Part shown: one piece after another, positions 1 to 12,910 of the stretch
How the letters are laid out: every line of letters starts with the position of its first letter
Position numbering within the stretch: the first letter of the stretch is position 1
Assembly (NCBI GenBank): GCA_019321725.1
Contig: CM033110.1
Coordinates: forward strand, 2,535,278-2,599,277
Length of the DNA stretch: 64,000 bases
DNA from: Paulownia fortunei
Lineage: Eukaryota > Streptophyta > Magnoliopsida > Lamiales > Paulowniaceae
Reading direction: 5' to 3'
The notes under the pieces: model-generated
Seen by the model: only the letters and a program-made list of their open reading frames with translations
Told to the model about the DNA's origin: nothing
Database searches by the model: none
Position numbers and translations under genes: made by a program

Positions 1-639
1 TTTGGACTAAAATAAGATTTATCCATCACATAGCAATTTTACCAAAGAAAAAAAAATAAAAAATTTCGTCCGTACTATATAGCATCACTAAAAATTCCAT
101 GTAAATAAGAATGCACTGAAAAAAATAGGTGCAACTCTTTGCCTAAATGTTCCTCCATGGCTCCACCCTCCCCCACCAAAAAGAACAAACTAGAAAAAGA
201 AAAGCTCTTGCCCTAATCAAGTGGACAATTTAAGTTTAAAGATGTCAATGGGTTGACAAGAGTTGCTCACAAAAAGCTTTGTGGATGGTGAATTAAGGGT
301 GGGATAGGTACGAATTACTTGCAAAGTTGAACAAAATAGTCTCTCTTACGCACAAACAATTTATTTTTTAAAATTTTTTAAGGTGCTTAAACGTAATAAA
401 ATATTATTGATATTGAATCATGCGACATGTGAATTTAGTAAAAAGCATAATTAAATATTATCAATATTTATATATTCGATACGTGTTTCTAAAGGAAACG
501 TAACTAAATATGTGTGAAAAAAAAGAAAAATAAAAAGAGAGAACAAAAGCTACCTTAACCTCTATATTTTTAAATGGGGCTCTAATTCAGTTATCAGATG
601 TGATTAATAATTTTTTTATTGAAAATAATAAGTAATAGT
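1..639. other. AT-rich intergenic sequence
   Basis: No coding region, RNA gene or structured repeat could be supported here. The sequence is A+T-rich with short homopolymers. Confidence 0.6.
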
Positions 640-870
640 TAAAAAATGATAATATACTTGATGTCAATAATTTTTTAAATATAATAATTAATGATGAGAT
701 AAAACAATTGACAATATATTTGATAGGGCGACAAGAATAATTTTCACAAATCAATAAGTTTTTGAAATGTAAGAATAAATAATGAGATAAAATAATTGAT
801 AATATATTTGATGGGTTTTTTTTTCCTTAAAATCAATAATTTTTTTTACAAGAAAGAACTAATGATGAGA
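640..870. repeat. Degenerate short tandem repeat, about 81-89 bp period
   Basis: Three diverged copies can be aligned by eye. Each runs from a GATAATATATTTGATG-like stretch through TCAATAATTTTT to AATGATGAGATA. The closing motif falls near 691, 780 and 861, giving spacings of about 89 and 81 bp. The open reading frame overlapping 796-978 is AT-rich repeat sequence and is not called as a gene. Confidence 0.55.
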
Positions 871-3210
871 TTCCAACTCAAAGTGAGCATTCATATGACT
901 TTAAAAAAGCACTTCCATCTTGTGACACCAAACAACTTTGTTACTAAGAAGACCCCAAATTTAGCAATCTCCAATTAGGAAATTTTGGAAAATAAAACAA
1001 AATTACTATTTGGGAGGCAAAATGGGGTTGGCATTGCTCAATTATTTTTATAATTATTATTAGAAAGTAATAAATAAATAAATAAATAAAGGAAGCAAAT
1101 GGGCAGCAAATTAAGTGGAAGGGCTTTCTAGCAACCTGTTTGGGAATCTTCTAAAGCATCCACATTTATTTAAGGGTCAAAAGAGGGAGAATAGAAGTTG
1201 ATATTTCACACAATGGTGCACTTGTAATGATTATTCATAAAGAAAGAAGCTTCAGATTTTGACAAAGTCATTAGTTATCTCTTATTAATTCAAACAATCA
1301 ACATAGTAAAATGCGACTTTTTTTATTTGTCAAGGTTGAGGTTCTTATACTACAATTATATCTTTTTAATATAAAAAATCACTATAAACATTTATGGATC
1401 ACTCTAGTAATATATTCCCCCTTTAAATGATGGAGAGAGAGGTTGGGTTAGCTAGGTTAAGATTATATAAACATAAAACATATATTTTTTATAAAAATAT
1501 ATTTTAAAATATTATTCTTTTAAAAATAATAAAATTATCCTTTATATTTGGAGTGATTATGAATTTTAAAAAAAATCATCCGAACCTCGTAGCACCGCCC
1601 CGTTAATATTAATTTACAATAAAAATTGCAATTTGAAATTTTTTTTAAAAAAAAAACCTTATCACCATGCTATGGTAATTTGAAAAATTAAAAAACTGCA
1701 CCACCCACCGTATAAGTTAAATAAGTAATTAAATTTATTATTTATTACTTGATATTATCAATTACTTAATGAATTATTGGTCAACTCTAATCATAATTCA
1801 AACCTTAACTCTCCAGACTTAACATTCCTTGTTACTTACTATTACCTGTTATTTTTATCTTGTTTCATTTATGCAATGTAGTTTGCACTAAATATTATAA
1901 CTTTTGTAATTTTAAATTCTAGTATTTCTATTTTAAAAATATTTTATTATTGTTTGGATATTTTTCATGTCAATTTACATTTTTTTCTAATATTTTGAAA
2001 AATATATTTTTTACAATCACATAATCTTTTTTTAATTGATTAAAATTGTTAAATTGCCACACATTTGATTTACTTAGTAAAATCACAATTAAAAATTAAT
2101 ATTTAATAAAATTTTGCATTGTAATTTTGTTTGAAATTAATAAAAATAATTGCAAAACCCCTACAATTCATTCGATTGAAAATATCTTCTTGTTTATTAT
2201 CCATAAAAAAAACTCAATCTTATCCCCCCAAAATTAAAATTTCCGAATCCATCCGCCTCTTCACCCAAGAACTAAAGTTGCATTTGTCATAAGATAAATC
2301 AAGTTACATAATTTTTTACCAGCTAATTGTGCTGGGTTTTTAAATAGTTTTCCTATTATAGAACTTTTTAAAACTGTACTAGTTATTGTCTTGTTTAATA
2401 TTATTCAAAGTATTAAATTAATTAAATTAATTGTTGATGCACTTAAGAAAAAATTAAGTTGACCAGTCATCAACACCAGAAAATAACTTTTATTTTAGGG
2501 CCAAGGTAGTACTTTTATAATTCATCTTCTAGTTACAAATTAAGTTTCATTTGCTGATCGATTTATGGAATCGTATTAATGTAATTTTCTCACAATTAGA
2601 AATAGTCAAATTTAAAATACATTTTTCATAAATTCTAATTCTAATTATTCAACTCTATACTAGAATCCAAACACAACGTAAGTATAACTCGTACTATGTA
2701 CTATAATAATTACAGTTGACTTATCGCTTCACTTGAAAAACATCCACTGGCTAACACCATTTGATTAAAAATTGACTAGGATCGTGGTATATATTACTCA
2801 TAAAAATACACAAAAATTAGTGTAGAACAATACGGTGTTGTACACATGCATTGATTTACACACATGGTGTAATATTAATATTTACTGTTCAAATATTTTA
2901 TTTTTATAAAATAAGAGATTTTGCTGGAATCCGTACATATTGTATATTATGTATTGATGTAGCATGGATTCCATCAAGAATGGAGGCAGAAAATAAAAAC
3001 AAGACGAGGTTTTTTTTTATTAAAAATAGTAAAATAAAAAAGTATTTTTTAATTTTTTATAAAAGATAAAATTTTAAAATTTAATAATTTTATATATAAA
3101 ATCTATAATAATTTAAAATGTTTTATAGAGTTTTAATCTCATTTATGCAATAATTTGCAAGTGGTGGCAAGAAGCAGAAAGTTAAGTAGAGAAGAGACGA
3201 TCCTACGGTT
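871..3210. other. AT-rich intergenic sequence
   Basis: No gene is supported. Small landmarks are a TAAA tetranucleotide run near 1067-1090 and several poly-A and poly-T tracts. The open frame at 2851-3069 has low-complexity composition and no recognisable domain. Confidence 0.55.
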
Positions 3211-3515
3211 GGAGAATAGAGGATGCCGTCTGCTGCAGTCGGGTGCCGTATCGGGTGCAGCCTGGTGAAGTTGTTATATGAGTTAGCAACTTTGTTACAT
3301 GAGTTATTATTTTTTTATTTTTATTTTTATTTTTAATTATAACCAAAAATTGAAAAAGAGACATGTAAAGTGTAGCAACTTTACGTAAAGTTGCTAATTT
3401 TACGGTATTTATATGATTTTGTGTAAAGTTGCTAACTCAAGTGACAACTTTATTAACTTTATATAAAGTTGCTATACCAATTAGCAATTTTAGGCGGCTC
3501 GTAACTCCGCCGAAT
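3210..3515. repeat. Cluster of AAGTTGCTA / TAGCAACTT motifs with a perfect 24-bp palindrome
   Basis: Seven copies or near-copies of AAGTTGCTA or its complement occur between about 3283 and 3489, in both orientations. Positions 3373-3396 form a perfect palindrome whose half-site is TAGCAACTTTAC. A second palindrome at 3455-3470 reads AACTTTAT followed by its complement. The block is flanked on both sides by GC-richer pieces (3217-3272 and 3491-3515). This could be a small non-autonomous element or the folded remnant of one, but no matching terminal repeats or target-site duplication were found. Confidence 0.5.
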
Positions 3516-4089
3516 ACATACATACATATATATAGAGTTATATGTATATCATTTATTGCCAGTTTTGAGCCATATATTGCAAGTGATTGCAGTGGTCCTT
3601 GATGATTGTGGTCCATCTTTTTTTCATTGCATTCATTTGGTAGTAACTGTGTGTATGGACACTGGAAGTTATGTAAGAAGCTGGAAGTTGAACTGTACAC
3701 ATGTACATGTGTCTTGTGCTTAGGGTGTCTGTCTTGATCAAGAAATAAAGTTGAAAGTGTTGTTGTCTCACATTCCCAACCCTTGCAATGGTTTCTAAGG
3801 CTATCAAATTTCAGGATATATACAGAATGGAATTCTTGGTGCATTATGAGTTCTCTCTTTCACAGAACAAACCATATGGCCATGGATGGTTCAAATATAT
3901 GGCCCAACTGGGGGTTGTCCTGTTCAGATTTTGTCCAAGAGAGTTCAATGGTTTAAAAGTGTAGCTAATGGACTCGAGAATAAAAGAGATTTAATTATTA
4001 CATGTGCCCATAGAGCACTTATACACTTTATTAGTTAAAATTTGTATTAAACTCATATAACATACATGCATATAAATAAATAACAAATA
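3516..4089. other. Intergenic, GC-richer than neighbours
   Basis: The stretch 3540-3970 is visibly less AT-rich than its surroundings, but it shows no protein domain in any frame. The 135-residue minus-strand frame at 3437-3844 runs into the palindrome cluster and has no recognisable feature. An unannotated transcript or old transposon piece is possible. Confidence 0.4.
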
Positions 4090-4565
4090 TTTTTATTTTT
4101 CGTACACCGTGTAACTGTTACGTAATAGTACGTAATTTCAGCATGATATTTGATAAATAATACTCTATTTTAATAAATATTTATAATATTTAAAAATTAT
4201 TTATAAGTATTAATGGAACATTATATAAATTAAAAATAAAAATTCAATAATTTATGAATATACTAATTATTATTAAATAGTTATCTTTAAGTTATGTCAT
4301 AATTATAAATTAAATAATATACATATACATATGTATATTTAATAATTTTTATATAATTTAAAAATAAGTACAAATACAATTCATATAAAAATAATATTAA
4401 AATAAATTATATTTTTGCTCTCAAACAATTCTTTTATATTTGTATTTGACCCGTCTACGAATTCATATATTATTTATTTTTATATTATTTGACCAATTTT
4501 TTTAATGTAAATTTTAACAAAAATTCATATTATACTCGAATGTAATAAATGTTGAATTTTTCTCA
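4090..4565. repeat. Dispersed repeat family D3, copy 1
   Basis: This AT-rich block resembles 37800-38190 throughout and 24925-25135 in part. Shared landmarks, in order, are TTATTTATAAGTATTAATTG-like sequence, a stretch resembling AAATAAAAATTCTAATAA, ATTATTAAATAATTATTTTTAA, and an end rich in TTTTGACTC and TATTTGACCC-like words. No ends or duplication could be defined. Confidence 0.45.
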
Positions 4566-4775
4566 TCCGTATTTAACTAACTAAGCCTATAAATACCTCA
4601 TTTCTCTTTATTTTGAAGTAGGTTGAACTCATTTGACATTTTACTGATTTCAATGTTATCCGACGCACATATATTGTTCAATTGGATACCTAAAGGAATT
4701 GACTCTCGCCAATACCAAACACACCTACGCACTTCATTGCAATATTGATCTTAATGTTACTGATTTATACATTAA
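4566..4775 (+). mobile_element. Possible LTR fragment with TATA motif
   Basis: The stretch contains CCTATAAATACCTC near 4585 followed by pyrimidine-rich leader-like sequence, an arrangement often seen in plant LTRs. No second copy, primer-binding site or target duplication is visible, so this is only a compositional guess. Confidence 0.2.
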
Positions 4776-5325
4776 TCAACTTTTATAAAAATTGGCCTTG
4801 AATGAATTGTTTTTTTTCTGTTAAATTACGATTCTCTTTTATAAAAGGTTGGTCATTGCGTTTTGGACAATTCAAAATTAATTTTATTATAAGTTGTCAG
4901 GACCCTTATGAATTAGGACAGAAGCCCAAAATAAATTTAAGAGCTCCAATTTACGGCCACAACTCATTATTTAAAAGGTATTTGGCTAAATTTATTTAAT
5001 TTTTTTTATAAATTTCTAAATATTTAATTTTGCTAGTTTATGAGACGAGGTAAATCACAAAAACTAGCAAAATTGAGTTTATCTTGATTTCTTGTTGAAT
5101 ATGATTGGACGTTGGACATCTGAATTTTGATTGGATAGAAAAAAATAGATATTAAAAAGGCTAACTGATCAAGCAAGATATATTCTTGTCATTATTCATG
5201 CTCCTCTTCCATCTTAGTCGCGGCGCAGAGTTCTTTGCCAAATAAAAAATATTCCTCATCAGCGGTGCATGTGCATATGGGTTAATCTTACAAAGTTTTG
5301 GGCTTCGTGTTCGGAGTCATTGATC
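4776..5325. other. Intergenic sequence
   Basis: Nothing beyond AT-rich spacer can be supported. The open frame at 4802-4999 has no recognisable domain. Confidence 0.5.
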
Positions 5326-5636
5326 ATAGCAAGGTATTCGATATTTAATTCAATATTTGTTCGTTAAAAATTTGTTTGAAATTAATTTATTAATTTAATA
5401 AATTAAATTTAAATATATTTTTTTGTTTGAGAAGAATTAAAGTTCGATTCGATATCACACTCGATTAATAAAAAAATATATATATAAAAAGATCAAACTA
5501 TTCAAGGTCGATTTGTATTCGATTTCATTAATAATCAAACCAAATTCAAATATAATTTTTAAAAGTCAATAAAAATTTAAACAAATTTAAACAGTAATAT
5601 ATTCGATTTGACTCGATTCATTTACACTCTTACACT
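5326..5636 (+). repeat. Dispersed repeat family D1, copy 1
   Basis: The block shares ordered landmarks with 26393-26718: GTTAATTTAATAAAT, AAAAAGATCAAACTA, AATAATCAAACCAAATTC, AATTTTTAAAA, and the closing CGATT-GACTCGATTC-TTTACAC. Related copies lie at 25385-25522 (partial) and 43778-44105 (opposite strand). The family looks like a non-autonomous dispersed element of about 310-330 bp. Confidence 0.6.
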
Positions 5637-5959
5637 CGATATATAATGAATAATACACCGAATACTGCATATATTATATTTCATGATTTCCACACAAATC
5701 GAGGATTAGAAACCGCGACTCACCTCCTAAAATACCCATTAAAATTTTTCTGTATGTGCATAAATAATTTAAAAAATAAATGTGTAGAAATTAAAAAAGC
5801 GTCAACAATTCCCTAACCCTAACAATTAATAGTAAGTTTGTAATTACCCATGTCTTAATAAACTTTGTAAGAATTTATTTAAAAATCTTAATAAGTACTA
5901 TTATCATTCGATATCTTTACTCTTACATATTAATCACGAAAATTTACTGGCATTCGACT

Positions 5960-6340
5960 TGAAATGACAATGAGTTCGGATTGGATTCGGATTCACCATT
6001 TTGGGAGCGAATTTTTGAAATTATAAATGAATTAGAGACGGATTTTAAAATTTTATTTTAAACCGGTCATATCCCGAACCCGCCTCATTATTTTTTATTT
6101 TTTATTTATTTTAATATATATGTATTTATGTAATATTATATTTTAAAATATATATTTAAAAAAAAATTATTGGTGTTATTTTTTTAAATTTTTTTAATAT
6201 TTTTAAAATTATAAAGAGAATGTAACGGGTTTAACCAAACCCGACGGATTCGAGGTAGAGCGACGCTCGAGTCCTTAAAAATTTTAATAGAGTGAGTCTC
6301 GAATTTTGACGAATCTATCCAATTGCCATCACTACTCCGG
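5960..6340. repeat. Dispersed repeat family D4, copy 1
   Basis: One flank reads GACAATGAGTTCGGATTGGA and the other closes with CCAATTGCCATCACTAC, with an AT-rich middle. The same order (a GACAATGA or GATGATGA start, an AT-rich core, Pro/Gly-rich-looking CCCGACTC words, and an end in ACCATCCCT or TCATCCCT) recurs at 30040-30375 and 51350-51690. Confidence 0.5.
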
Positions 6341-7419
6341 ACGAAAGATTAAGAATTATTTAAATGATATTGTAAGGCTAACAATCGAGAAATGAGAATA
6401 ATGCTGACGTGGGTATACAACTATTAATCATTAATGAAAATGTCTATAATGAATGAAGTTTTAGATGCCTTTAAAGAGAAATTGTGAGGTTATGCAGGAG
6501 AAACCTACATAATATTATAGGAAAAATATGGGAAAAGAAATAATAAGAATTAAAAATCGACATAATAGTTTATGTGGTTCAACTCAAAAAATTATATGTA
6601 GTGAGACCTAAATTCACGGAAAAAACGATGAATCTATTAGGGTAAAGATTCAAAGATTTTCTTGTGCCCTACATCTAAAATGACGTGAATCATAATTTTA
6701 GAGCTTTGGTCAAATGCTCCACATCCAAGATTAGAATGGTGCATTGTAATTTATGTACCCTAGTGCACCTACTGATACCGAGAGAGAATTAGGTCATAAA
6801 TTGAAGTGTATAATAAAAAATAATAAAAATAGTTTATTAACTTATTTTCAAGATTATATGAACTCTTTTAGTTCATCAAAATTGCAAAAAAAACTCTACT
6901 AAATTATCATTATTTATTTTATTTAAATAGGTAACAATTTGTAGTCAAATTAGATCAAAACATATTGTAAAGTATAAAAGCATTTTTTAAGACTTTAAAC
7001 TTGAAAACTCTTCTTTATATTTTGCCAAACAACATTTCATTCCTCACTTTGAAGCCCATTTTAAGAATGGGCCAATGCCAAACCCACAAAGCAAAATAGT
7101 TGACACTACTAAAATGGCAAGATTGGGCATTCACAGCTTCAACAAAATATATAAGCATGCTGCAAAATTGAAATGTGGGCAAGAGACACCGACCGTCATG
7201 ACTTTGGGCCTACAAATTAATGGTATGGCCCATTTCTTGCATGGTTCAAGAATACTGACCTAACGTGTTAAGCTGTCAACAAATATGGGCCAAGTAATTT
7301 CTCAAAGTATGCCAGGTTGAAGACTTGGAAAGCTAACGATTTTGAGTTTTTGATTATAAATTTATTGCACTTATTTGTATAATTTGAGTCAATAAGTTAC
7401 TTTATTGAAAAATTAACGA
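6341..7419. other. Intergenic sequence
   Basis: No gene is supported. Around 7050-7260 there are several GGGCC or GGCCC words in a less AT-rich patch, but its open frame (7075-7263) has no domain signal. Confidence 0.5.
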
Positions 7420-9845
7420 TAGTTATTGATTTTTCAACTACTTTTTAAGTGACTCGAATTTATAACCAACAAGGTAGGTGCGAGACGCTTTCTAACAGGT
7501 TATAATATATATAAACTAAGTATTTTTGGATTTGATGGATGATAGGTATGTCGTCGTTACATACAACTAACGACATAAACATATTTTTCTTTGATATTTT
7601 TTAACTTTACAACAAAATTTAAGATTTAGAATAGTACTTCAGTTGTCATTGATAATTTTAATTTTAGTTGATTTTTTCTTTATATGATTTGACAGTGCCT
7701 TGACTTTTACAAATTAATTGTTTAGGAATAAAAAGAGGATATATGTTACTCTTTCTCATATATTTTATCTTGTTGCTCCTAATAATAATGCAGGATGGCA
7801 ATCAATTAGGTCGAAACACTCAACAATTCCAATCAAATCTGTAGAGATAAATCAAAAAATAGTACGAGCCGACTAAGGACTTTTATAAATTGGATTTGAA
7901 AAGATTTGGGGGACAAGACAATTTTGGTTCATTTTCTCGATTCCACTCATTTTCTTTCTTCGAAAACAAAAAATATGTTTATCATTTGCATTTTGGAAAA
8001 ATAGTATTTTTATTTTTCAAAATACCAATAATTTATTACTACATATAAATAAACTTATACTCTACAATACTCTTACTAATTATAATAAAACAACATTAAT
8101 AAGATATCAATAAAATAATATTGACAAGATATCAACAGTTAAATATAACAACAAGATCAAACATATATTCATGACTTCCTCAGGAATACACACACACTTA
8201 TATATATATATATATATATGTATATAACTTCATTGGAATAGAACAATATACTTGAAGTATACAGAATAATTATTTTTGAATTTTATGGATGATAAGTATG
8301 ACGTAGTTACATACAACAAACGACATAGACCTATTTTTCTTTGATATCTTCTAACTTTACAGTACAATTTAAGATTTAGAATAGTACTTCAGTTGTCATT
8401 GGTAACTTTAGTTTTAGTTGATTTTCCTTTATATGATTTGATAGTGCCTTGACTTTTACAAATTAATTGTTTAGGAATAAAAAGAGGATATATGTTACTC
8501 TTTCTCGAATATTTTATCTTGTTGCTCCTAAAATGCAAGATGAGAAATCAATTAGGTCGAGAGACTCAATAATTTCAATCAAGTCTGTAGAGATAAATCA
8601 AAAAATAGTACGAGCCGACTAAGGATTTTTATAAGTTGGATTTGAAAAAATTTAGGGGACAAGACAATTTTGGTTCATTTTCTCGATCCCACTCATTTTC
8701 TTTCTCCAGAAACATAAATATGTTTACCATTTGCATTTTGAAAAAAATAGTATTTTTATTTTTCAAAATACTAATAATTTATCACAACATATAAATAAAC
8801 TTATACCATGCAATACATTAGTAAGACATTAATAAAATAATATTGACAAAATATCTACAGTTGAAAATATATAGAGAATCTGTATCAATATAACGAAAAG
8901 ATCAAACATATATTCATGACTTACTCGGGAACACACAACACACACACACACACACACTCATATATATATATATATATTTAGATATAGAAAGAAGGATACC
9001 TATTTGATTTTTCAGTTCTCCTTTATGTAATTCAAACCTATAACTAATAAGGTTGTAGGTGTAAGACGCTTACAAGCAAGTTAGTTTAATTCATTCATAT
9101 ATATATATATTTATACAATTTCACTAGAATAGAGCAGCATATTTGAAGTATACAGACTAAGTGTTTCTGGATTCCATGGATTATAGGAATGACGATGTTA
9201 CATACAACTGACGGCCTAGGCTTATTTTTCTTTGATATTTTCTAACTTTACAACATAATTTAAGATTTACAATAGTACTTTAGTTGCCATTGGTGATTTT
9301 AGTTTTAGTTGATTTTCCTTTATATGATTTGATAGTGCCTTAGTTTTCGCAAATTAATTGTTTAGGAATAAAAAGAGGATATATGTTACTCTTTTTCGTA
9401 TATTTTATCTTGCTGCTCCTAATAATAACGCAGGACGATAATCTATTAGGTCTAAAGATTCAATAATTTCAATCAAGTTTGTAAAGATAAATCAAAAATA
9501 GTATTAGTCGACTAAGGACTTTTACAAGTTGGATTTGAAAAGATTTGTGGAACAAGACAATTTTGGATCATTTTCTCGATCCTACTTATTTTCTTTCTCC
9601 AAAAACAAAAATATGTTTATCATTTGCATTTTGGAAAAATAGTATTTTTATTTTTCAAAATACCAATAATTTATTACAACATATAAATAAACTTATACTC
9701 TATAATACTCCTACTAATTACAATAAAAAAACATTAGTAAAACATCAACAAAACAATATTGACAAGATATCCATAATTGAAAATATGTAGAGAATATGTA
9801 TTAACATAACAACAAGATCAAGCATAAATTCATGACTTCTTCAAG

Positions 9846-9901
<56 letters not shown>

Positions 9902-10556
9902 ACTTCATTGGAATTGAACAGCAAATTTGAAGTATACAGACTAAGTGTTTTTAGATTCTATGGATGATAGGTATGGCATTGTTACATACAACTGATGGCC
10001 TAGACCTATTTTTCTTTGATATCGTCCAACTTTACAACATAATTTAAGATTTAGAATAGCACTTTAATTATCATTGGTAATTTTAGTTTTAGTTGATTTT
10101 TTTAATATGATTTGATGGTACCTTAGCTTTCACAAATTAATTGTTTAGGAATAAAAAGAGGATATATGTTACTCTTTCTCGTATGATTCAATAATTTCAA
10201 TCAAATCTGTAGAGATAAGTCAAAAAATAGTACGAGCCGATTAAGGATTTTTATAAATTAGATTTGAAAAGATTTGGGGACAAGACAATTTTGGTTCATT
10301 TTCTTTCTCCGAAAATAGAAATATGTTTACCATTTGTATTTTGAAAAAATAGTATTTTTATTTTTCAAAATACTAATAATTTATCACAACATATAAATAA
10401 ACTTATACCCTACAATACTCCTACTAATTATAATAAAATAACATAAATAAGACATCAATAAAATAACATTGACAAGATATCTACAGTTGAAAATATGTAA
10501 AGAATTTGTATCAATATAACAACAAGATCAAGCATATATTCATGACTTCCTCGAGA

Positions 10557-10611
<55 letters not shown>

Positions 10612-12205
10612 CAATTTCACTAGAATAGAGTAGTAGATTTGAAGTATACAGACTAAGTATTTTTGGATTCCATGGATGATAGGTATGGCGTTGTTGCATA
10701 CAACTAACGACATAAGTCTACTTTTCTTTGATATTTTCTAACTTTACAACATAATTTAAGATTTAGAATAGTTCTTTAGTTGCCATTGGTGATTTTAGTT
10801 TTAGTTGATTTTCCTTTATATGATTTGATAGTACCTTGGTTTTCGCAAATTAATTGTTTAGGAATAAAAAGATAATATATGTTACTCTTTCTCGTCTATT
10901 TTATCTTGTTGCACCAAATAATAATGCAGGACGACAATCAATTAGGTCAAAAAATTCAACAATTTCGATCAAGTTTGTAGAGATAAATCAAAAATAGTAT
11001 GAGTCGATTAAGGACTTTTATAAGTTGGATTTGAAAAGATTTGGGGGACAAGACAATTTTTGATTATTTTCTCGATAGCACTCATTTTCTTTTTCCGAAA
11101 ACAAAAATATATTTACCATTTGCATCTTGGAAAAATAGTATTTTTATTTTTCAAAATACCAATAATTTATTATAATATATAAATAAACTTATACTCTACA
11201 ATACTCCTACTAATTATAATAAAATAACATTAGTAAGACATCAATAAAATAATATTGAGAAGACATTTACAGTTGAAAATATATAGAAAATATGTATTAA
11301 CATAACCACAAGATCAAACATATATTCACGACTTTTTCGGGAACACACACACACACACATATATAAGAGGATAGTAGCAACTCTTCTCCATATGATTCAA
11401 ACCTATAACCAATAATATTATAGGTGCAAGACGCTTACAAACAAGTTAGTTTAATTCATTCATATATATATATATATATTATATATATATAACTTTACTG
11501 GAATTGAGCAACAAATTTGAAGTATACAGACTAAAGTGTTTTTAGATTCTATGGATGATAGATATGATGTTGTTATATACAACTGATGGCCTAGGCCTAT
11601 TTTTCTTTGATATCTTCTAACTTTACCACATAATTTAAGATTTAGATTAGTACTTTAATTGTCTTTGGTAATTTTTGTTTTAGTTGATTTTTCTTTTATA
11701 TGATTTGATAGTGTCTCACCTTTCACAAATTAATTGTTTAGGAATAAAAAGAAGATATATATTACTCTTTCTCGTATATTTTATGTTGTTGCCACAATCA
11801 ATTAGGTCGAAAGATTCAATAATTTCAATCAAATTTGTAGAGATAAATCAAAAAATGGCATGAGTCAACTATGTACTTTTTATAAGTTGGATTTGAAAAG
11901 ATTTGGGGGATAAGACAATTTTGGTTCATTTTCTCGATCCCACTCATTTTCTTTCTCTGAAAATAAAAATCTGTTTATCATTTGCATTTTGGGAAAATAG
12001 TATTTTTAATTTTTAAAATACAAATAATTTATTACAATATTTAAATAAACTTACACCTTACAAAACTTCTATTAATTATAATAAAATAACATTAGTAAGA
12101 CATCAATAAAACAATAATGACAAGATATCTTACAGTTGAAAATATGTAGAAAATCTGTATTAACATAACAACAAGATCAAACAAATATTCATGACTTCCT
12201 CTGGA

Positions 12206-12242
<37 letters not shown>

Positions 12243-12910
12243 ACTTCACTAGAATTGAACAGCTGATTTAAAGTATACAGACTAAGCGTTTTTAGATTTC
12301 ATGGATGATAGATATAGCGTTGTTAGATACAACTAACGGCCTAGGCCTATTTTTCTTTGATATCTTCTAATTTTACAACAAAATTTGAGATTTAGAATAG
12401 TACTTCAGTTACCATTGATAATTTTAATTTTAGTTGATTTTTCCTTTATATGATTTGATAGTGTATTGGCTTTCACAAATTAATTATTTAGGAATAAAAA
12501 GAGGATGTATGTTACTCTTTCTCGTATATTTTATCTTGTTGCTCCTAATAATGATGTAGGACGACAATTAATTAGGTTAAAAGATTCAACAATTTCAATC
12601 AAATCTATAGAGATAAATCAAAAAATAGTACAAGCCGACTAAGGACTTTTATAAATTGGATTTGAAAAGATTTGGGGGGCAAGAGAATTTTGATTCATTT
12701 TCTCGATCCCACTCATTTTCTTTGTCCGAAAACATAAATATGTTTACCATTTGTATTTTAGAAAAATAGTATTTTTATTTTTCAAAATACCAATAATTTA
12801 TTACAACATGTAAATAAATTTATACCCTACAATACTCCTACTGACTACAGTAAAACAACATTAGTAAGATATCAATAAAACAATATTAACATAACATTTA
12901 TAGTTAAAAA
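7420..12910. repeat. Tandem array of seven diverged units of about 710-890 bp
   Basis: Seven copies of one unit follow each other in the same orientation. The landmark near GTGTTTTTGGATTCCATGGA starts at about 7521, 8271, 9162, 9946, 10658, 11537 and 12287, so spacings are 750, 891, 784, 712, 879 and 750 bp. Further landmarks recur in order in each unit: ATTTTTCTTTGATATCTTCT, GTTTAGGAATAAAAAGAGGA, GAGATAAATCAAAAAATAGT, TTTGGGGGACAAGACAATTT and CATTTTCTTTCTCCGAAAA, and in most units an AC then AT microsatellite. Units 1, 3 and 6 are preceded by an extra block (about 7415-7500, 9005-9100, 11375-11460) containing TTCAAACCTATAACYAATAA and AAGACGCTTAC-like words. This explains the longer spacings and gives a 2+3+2 pattern. 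No open frame is shared between units, so the array looks non-coding. Confidence 0.92.
9846..9900. repeat. AC/AT compound microsatellite of the array
   Basis: An AC dinucleotide run passes directly into an AT run. Equivalent compound runs sit at the same place in other units, near 8169-8220, 8933-8978, 10559-10610, 11343-11365 and 12207-12242. Length differs strongly between units. Confidence 0.9.

Noticed and set aside
3437..3844. 135-codon open frame on the minus strand
   Set aside because: It runs into the palindrome cluster, has no recognisable domain, and overlaps another frame of similar length, so it is more likely a chance frame in a less AT-rich patch.
10511..10699. Open frame rich in Cys-Val and Tyr-Ile repeats
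   Set aside because: It is the translation of the AC/AT microsatellite inside the tandem array.
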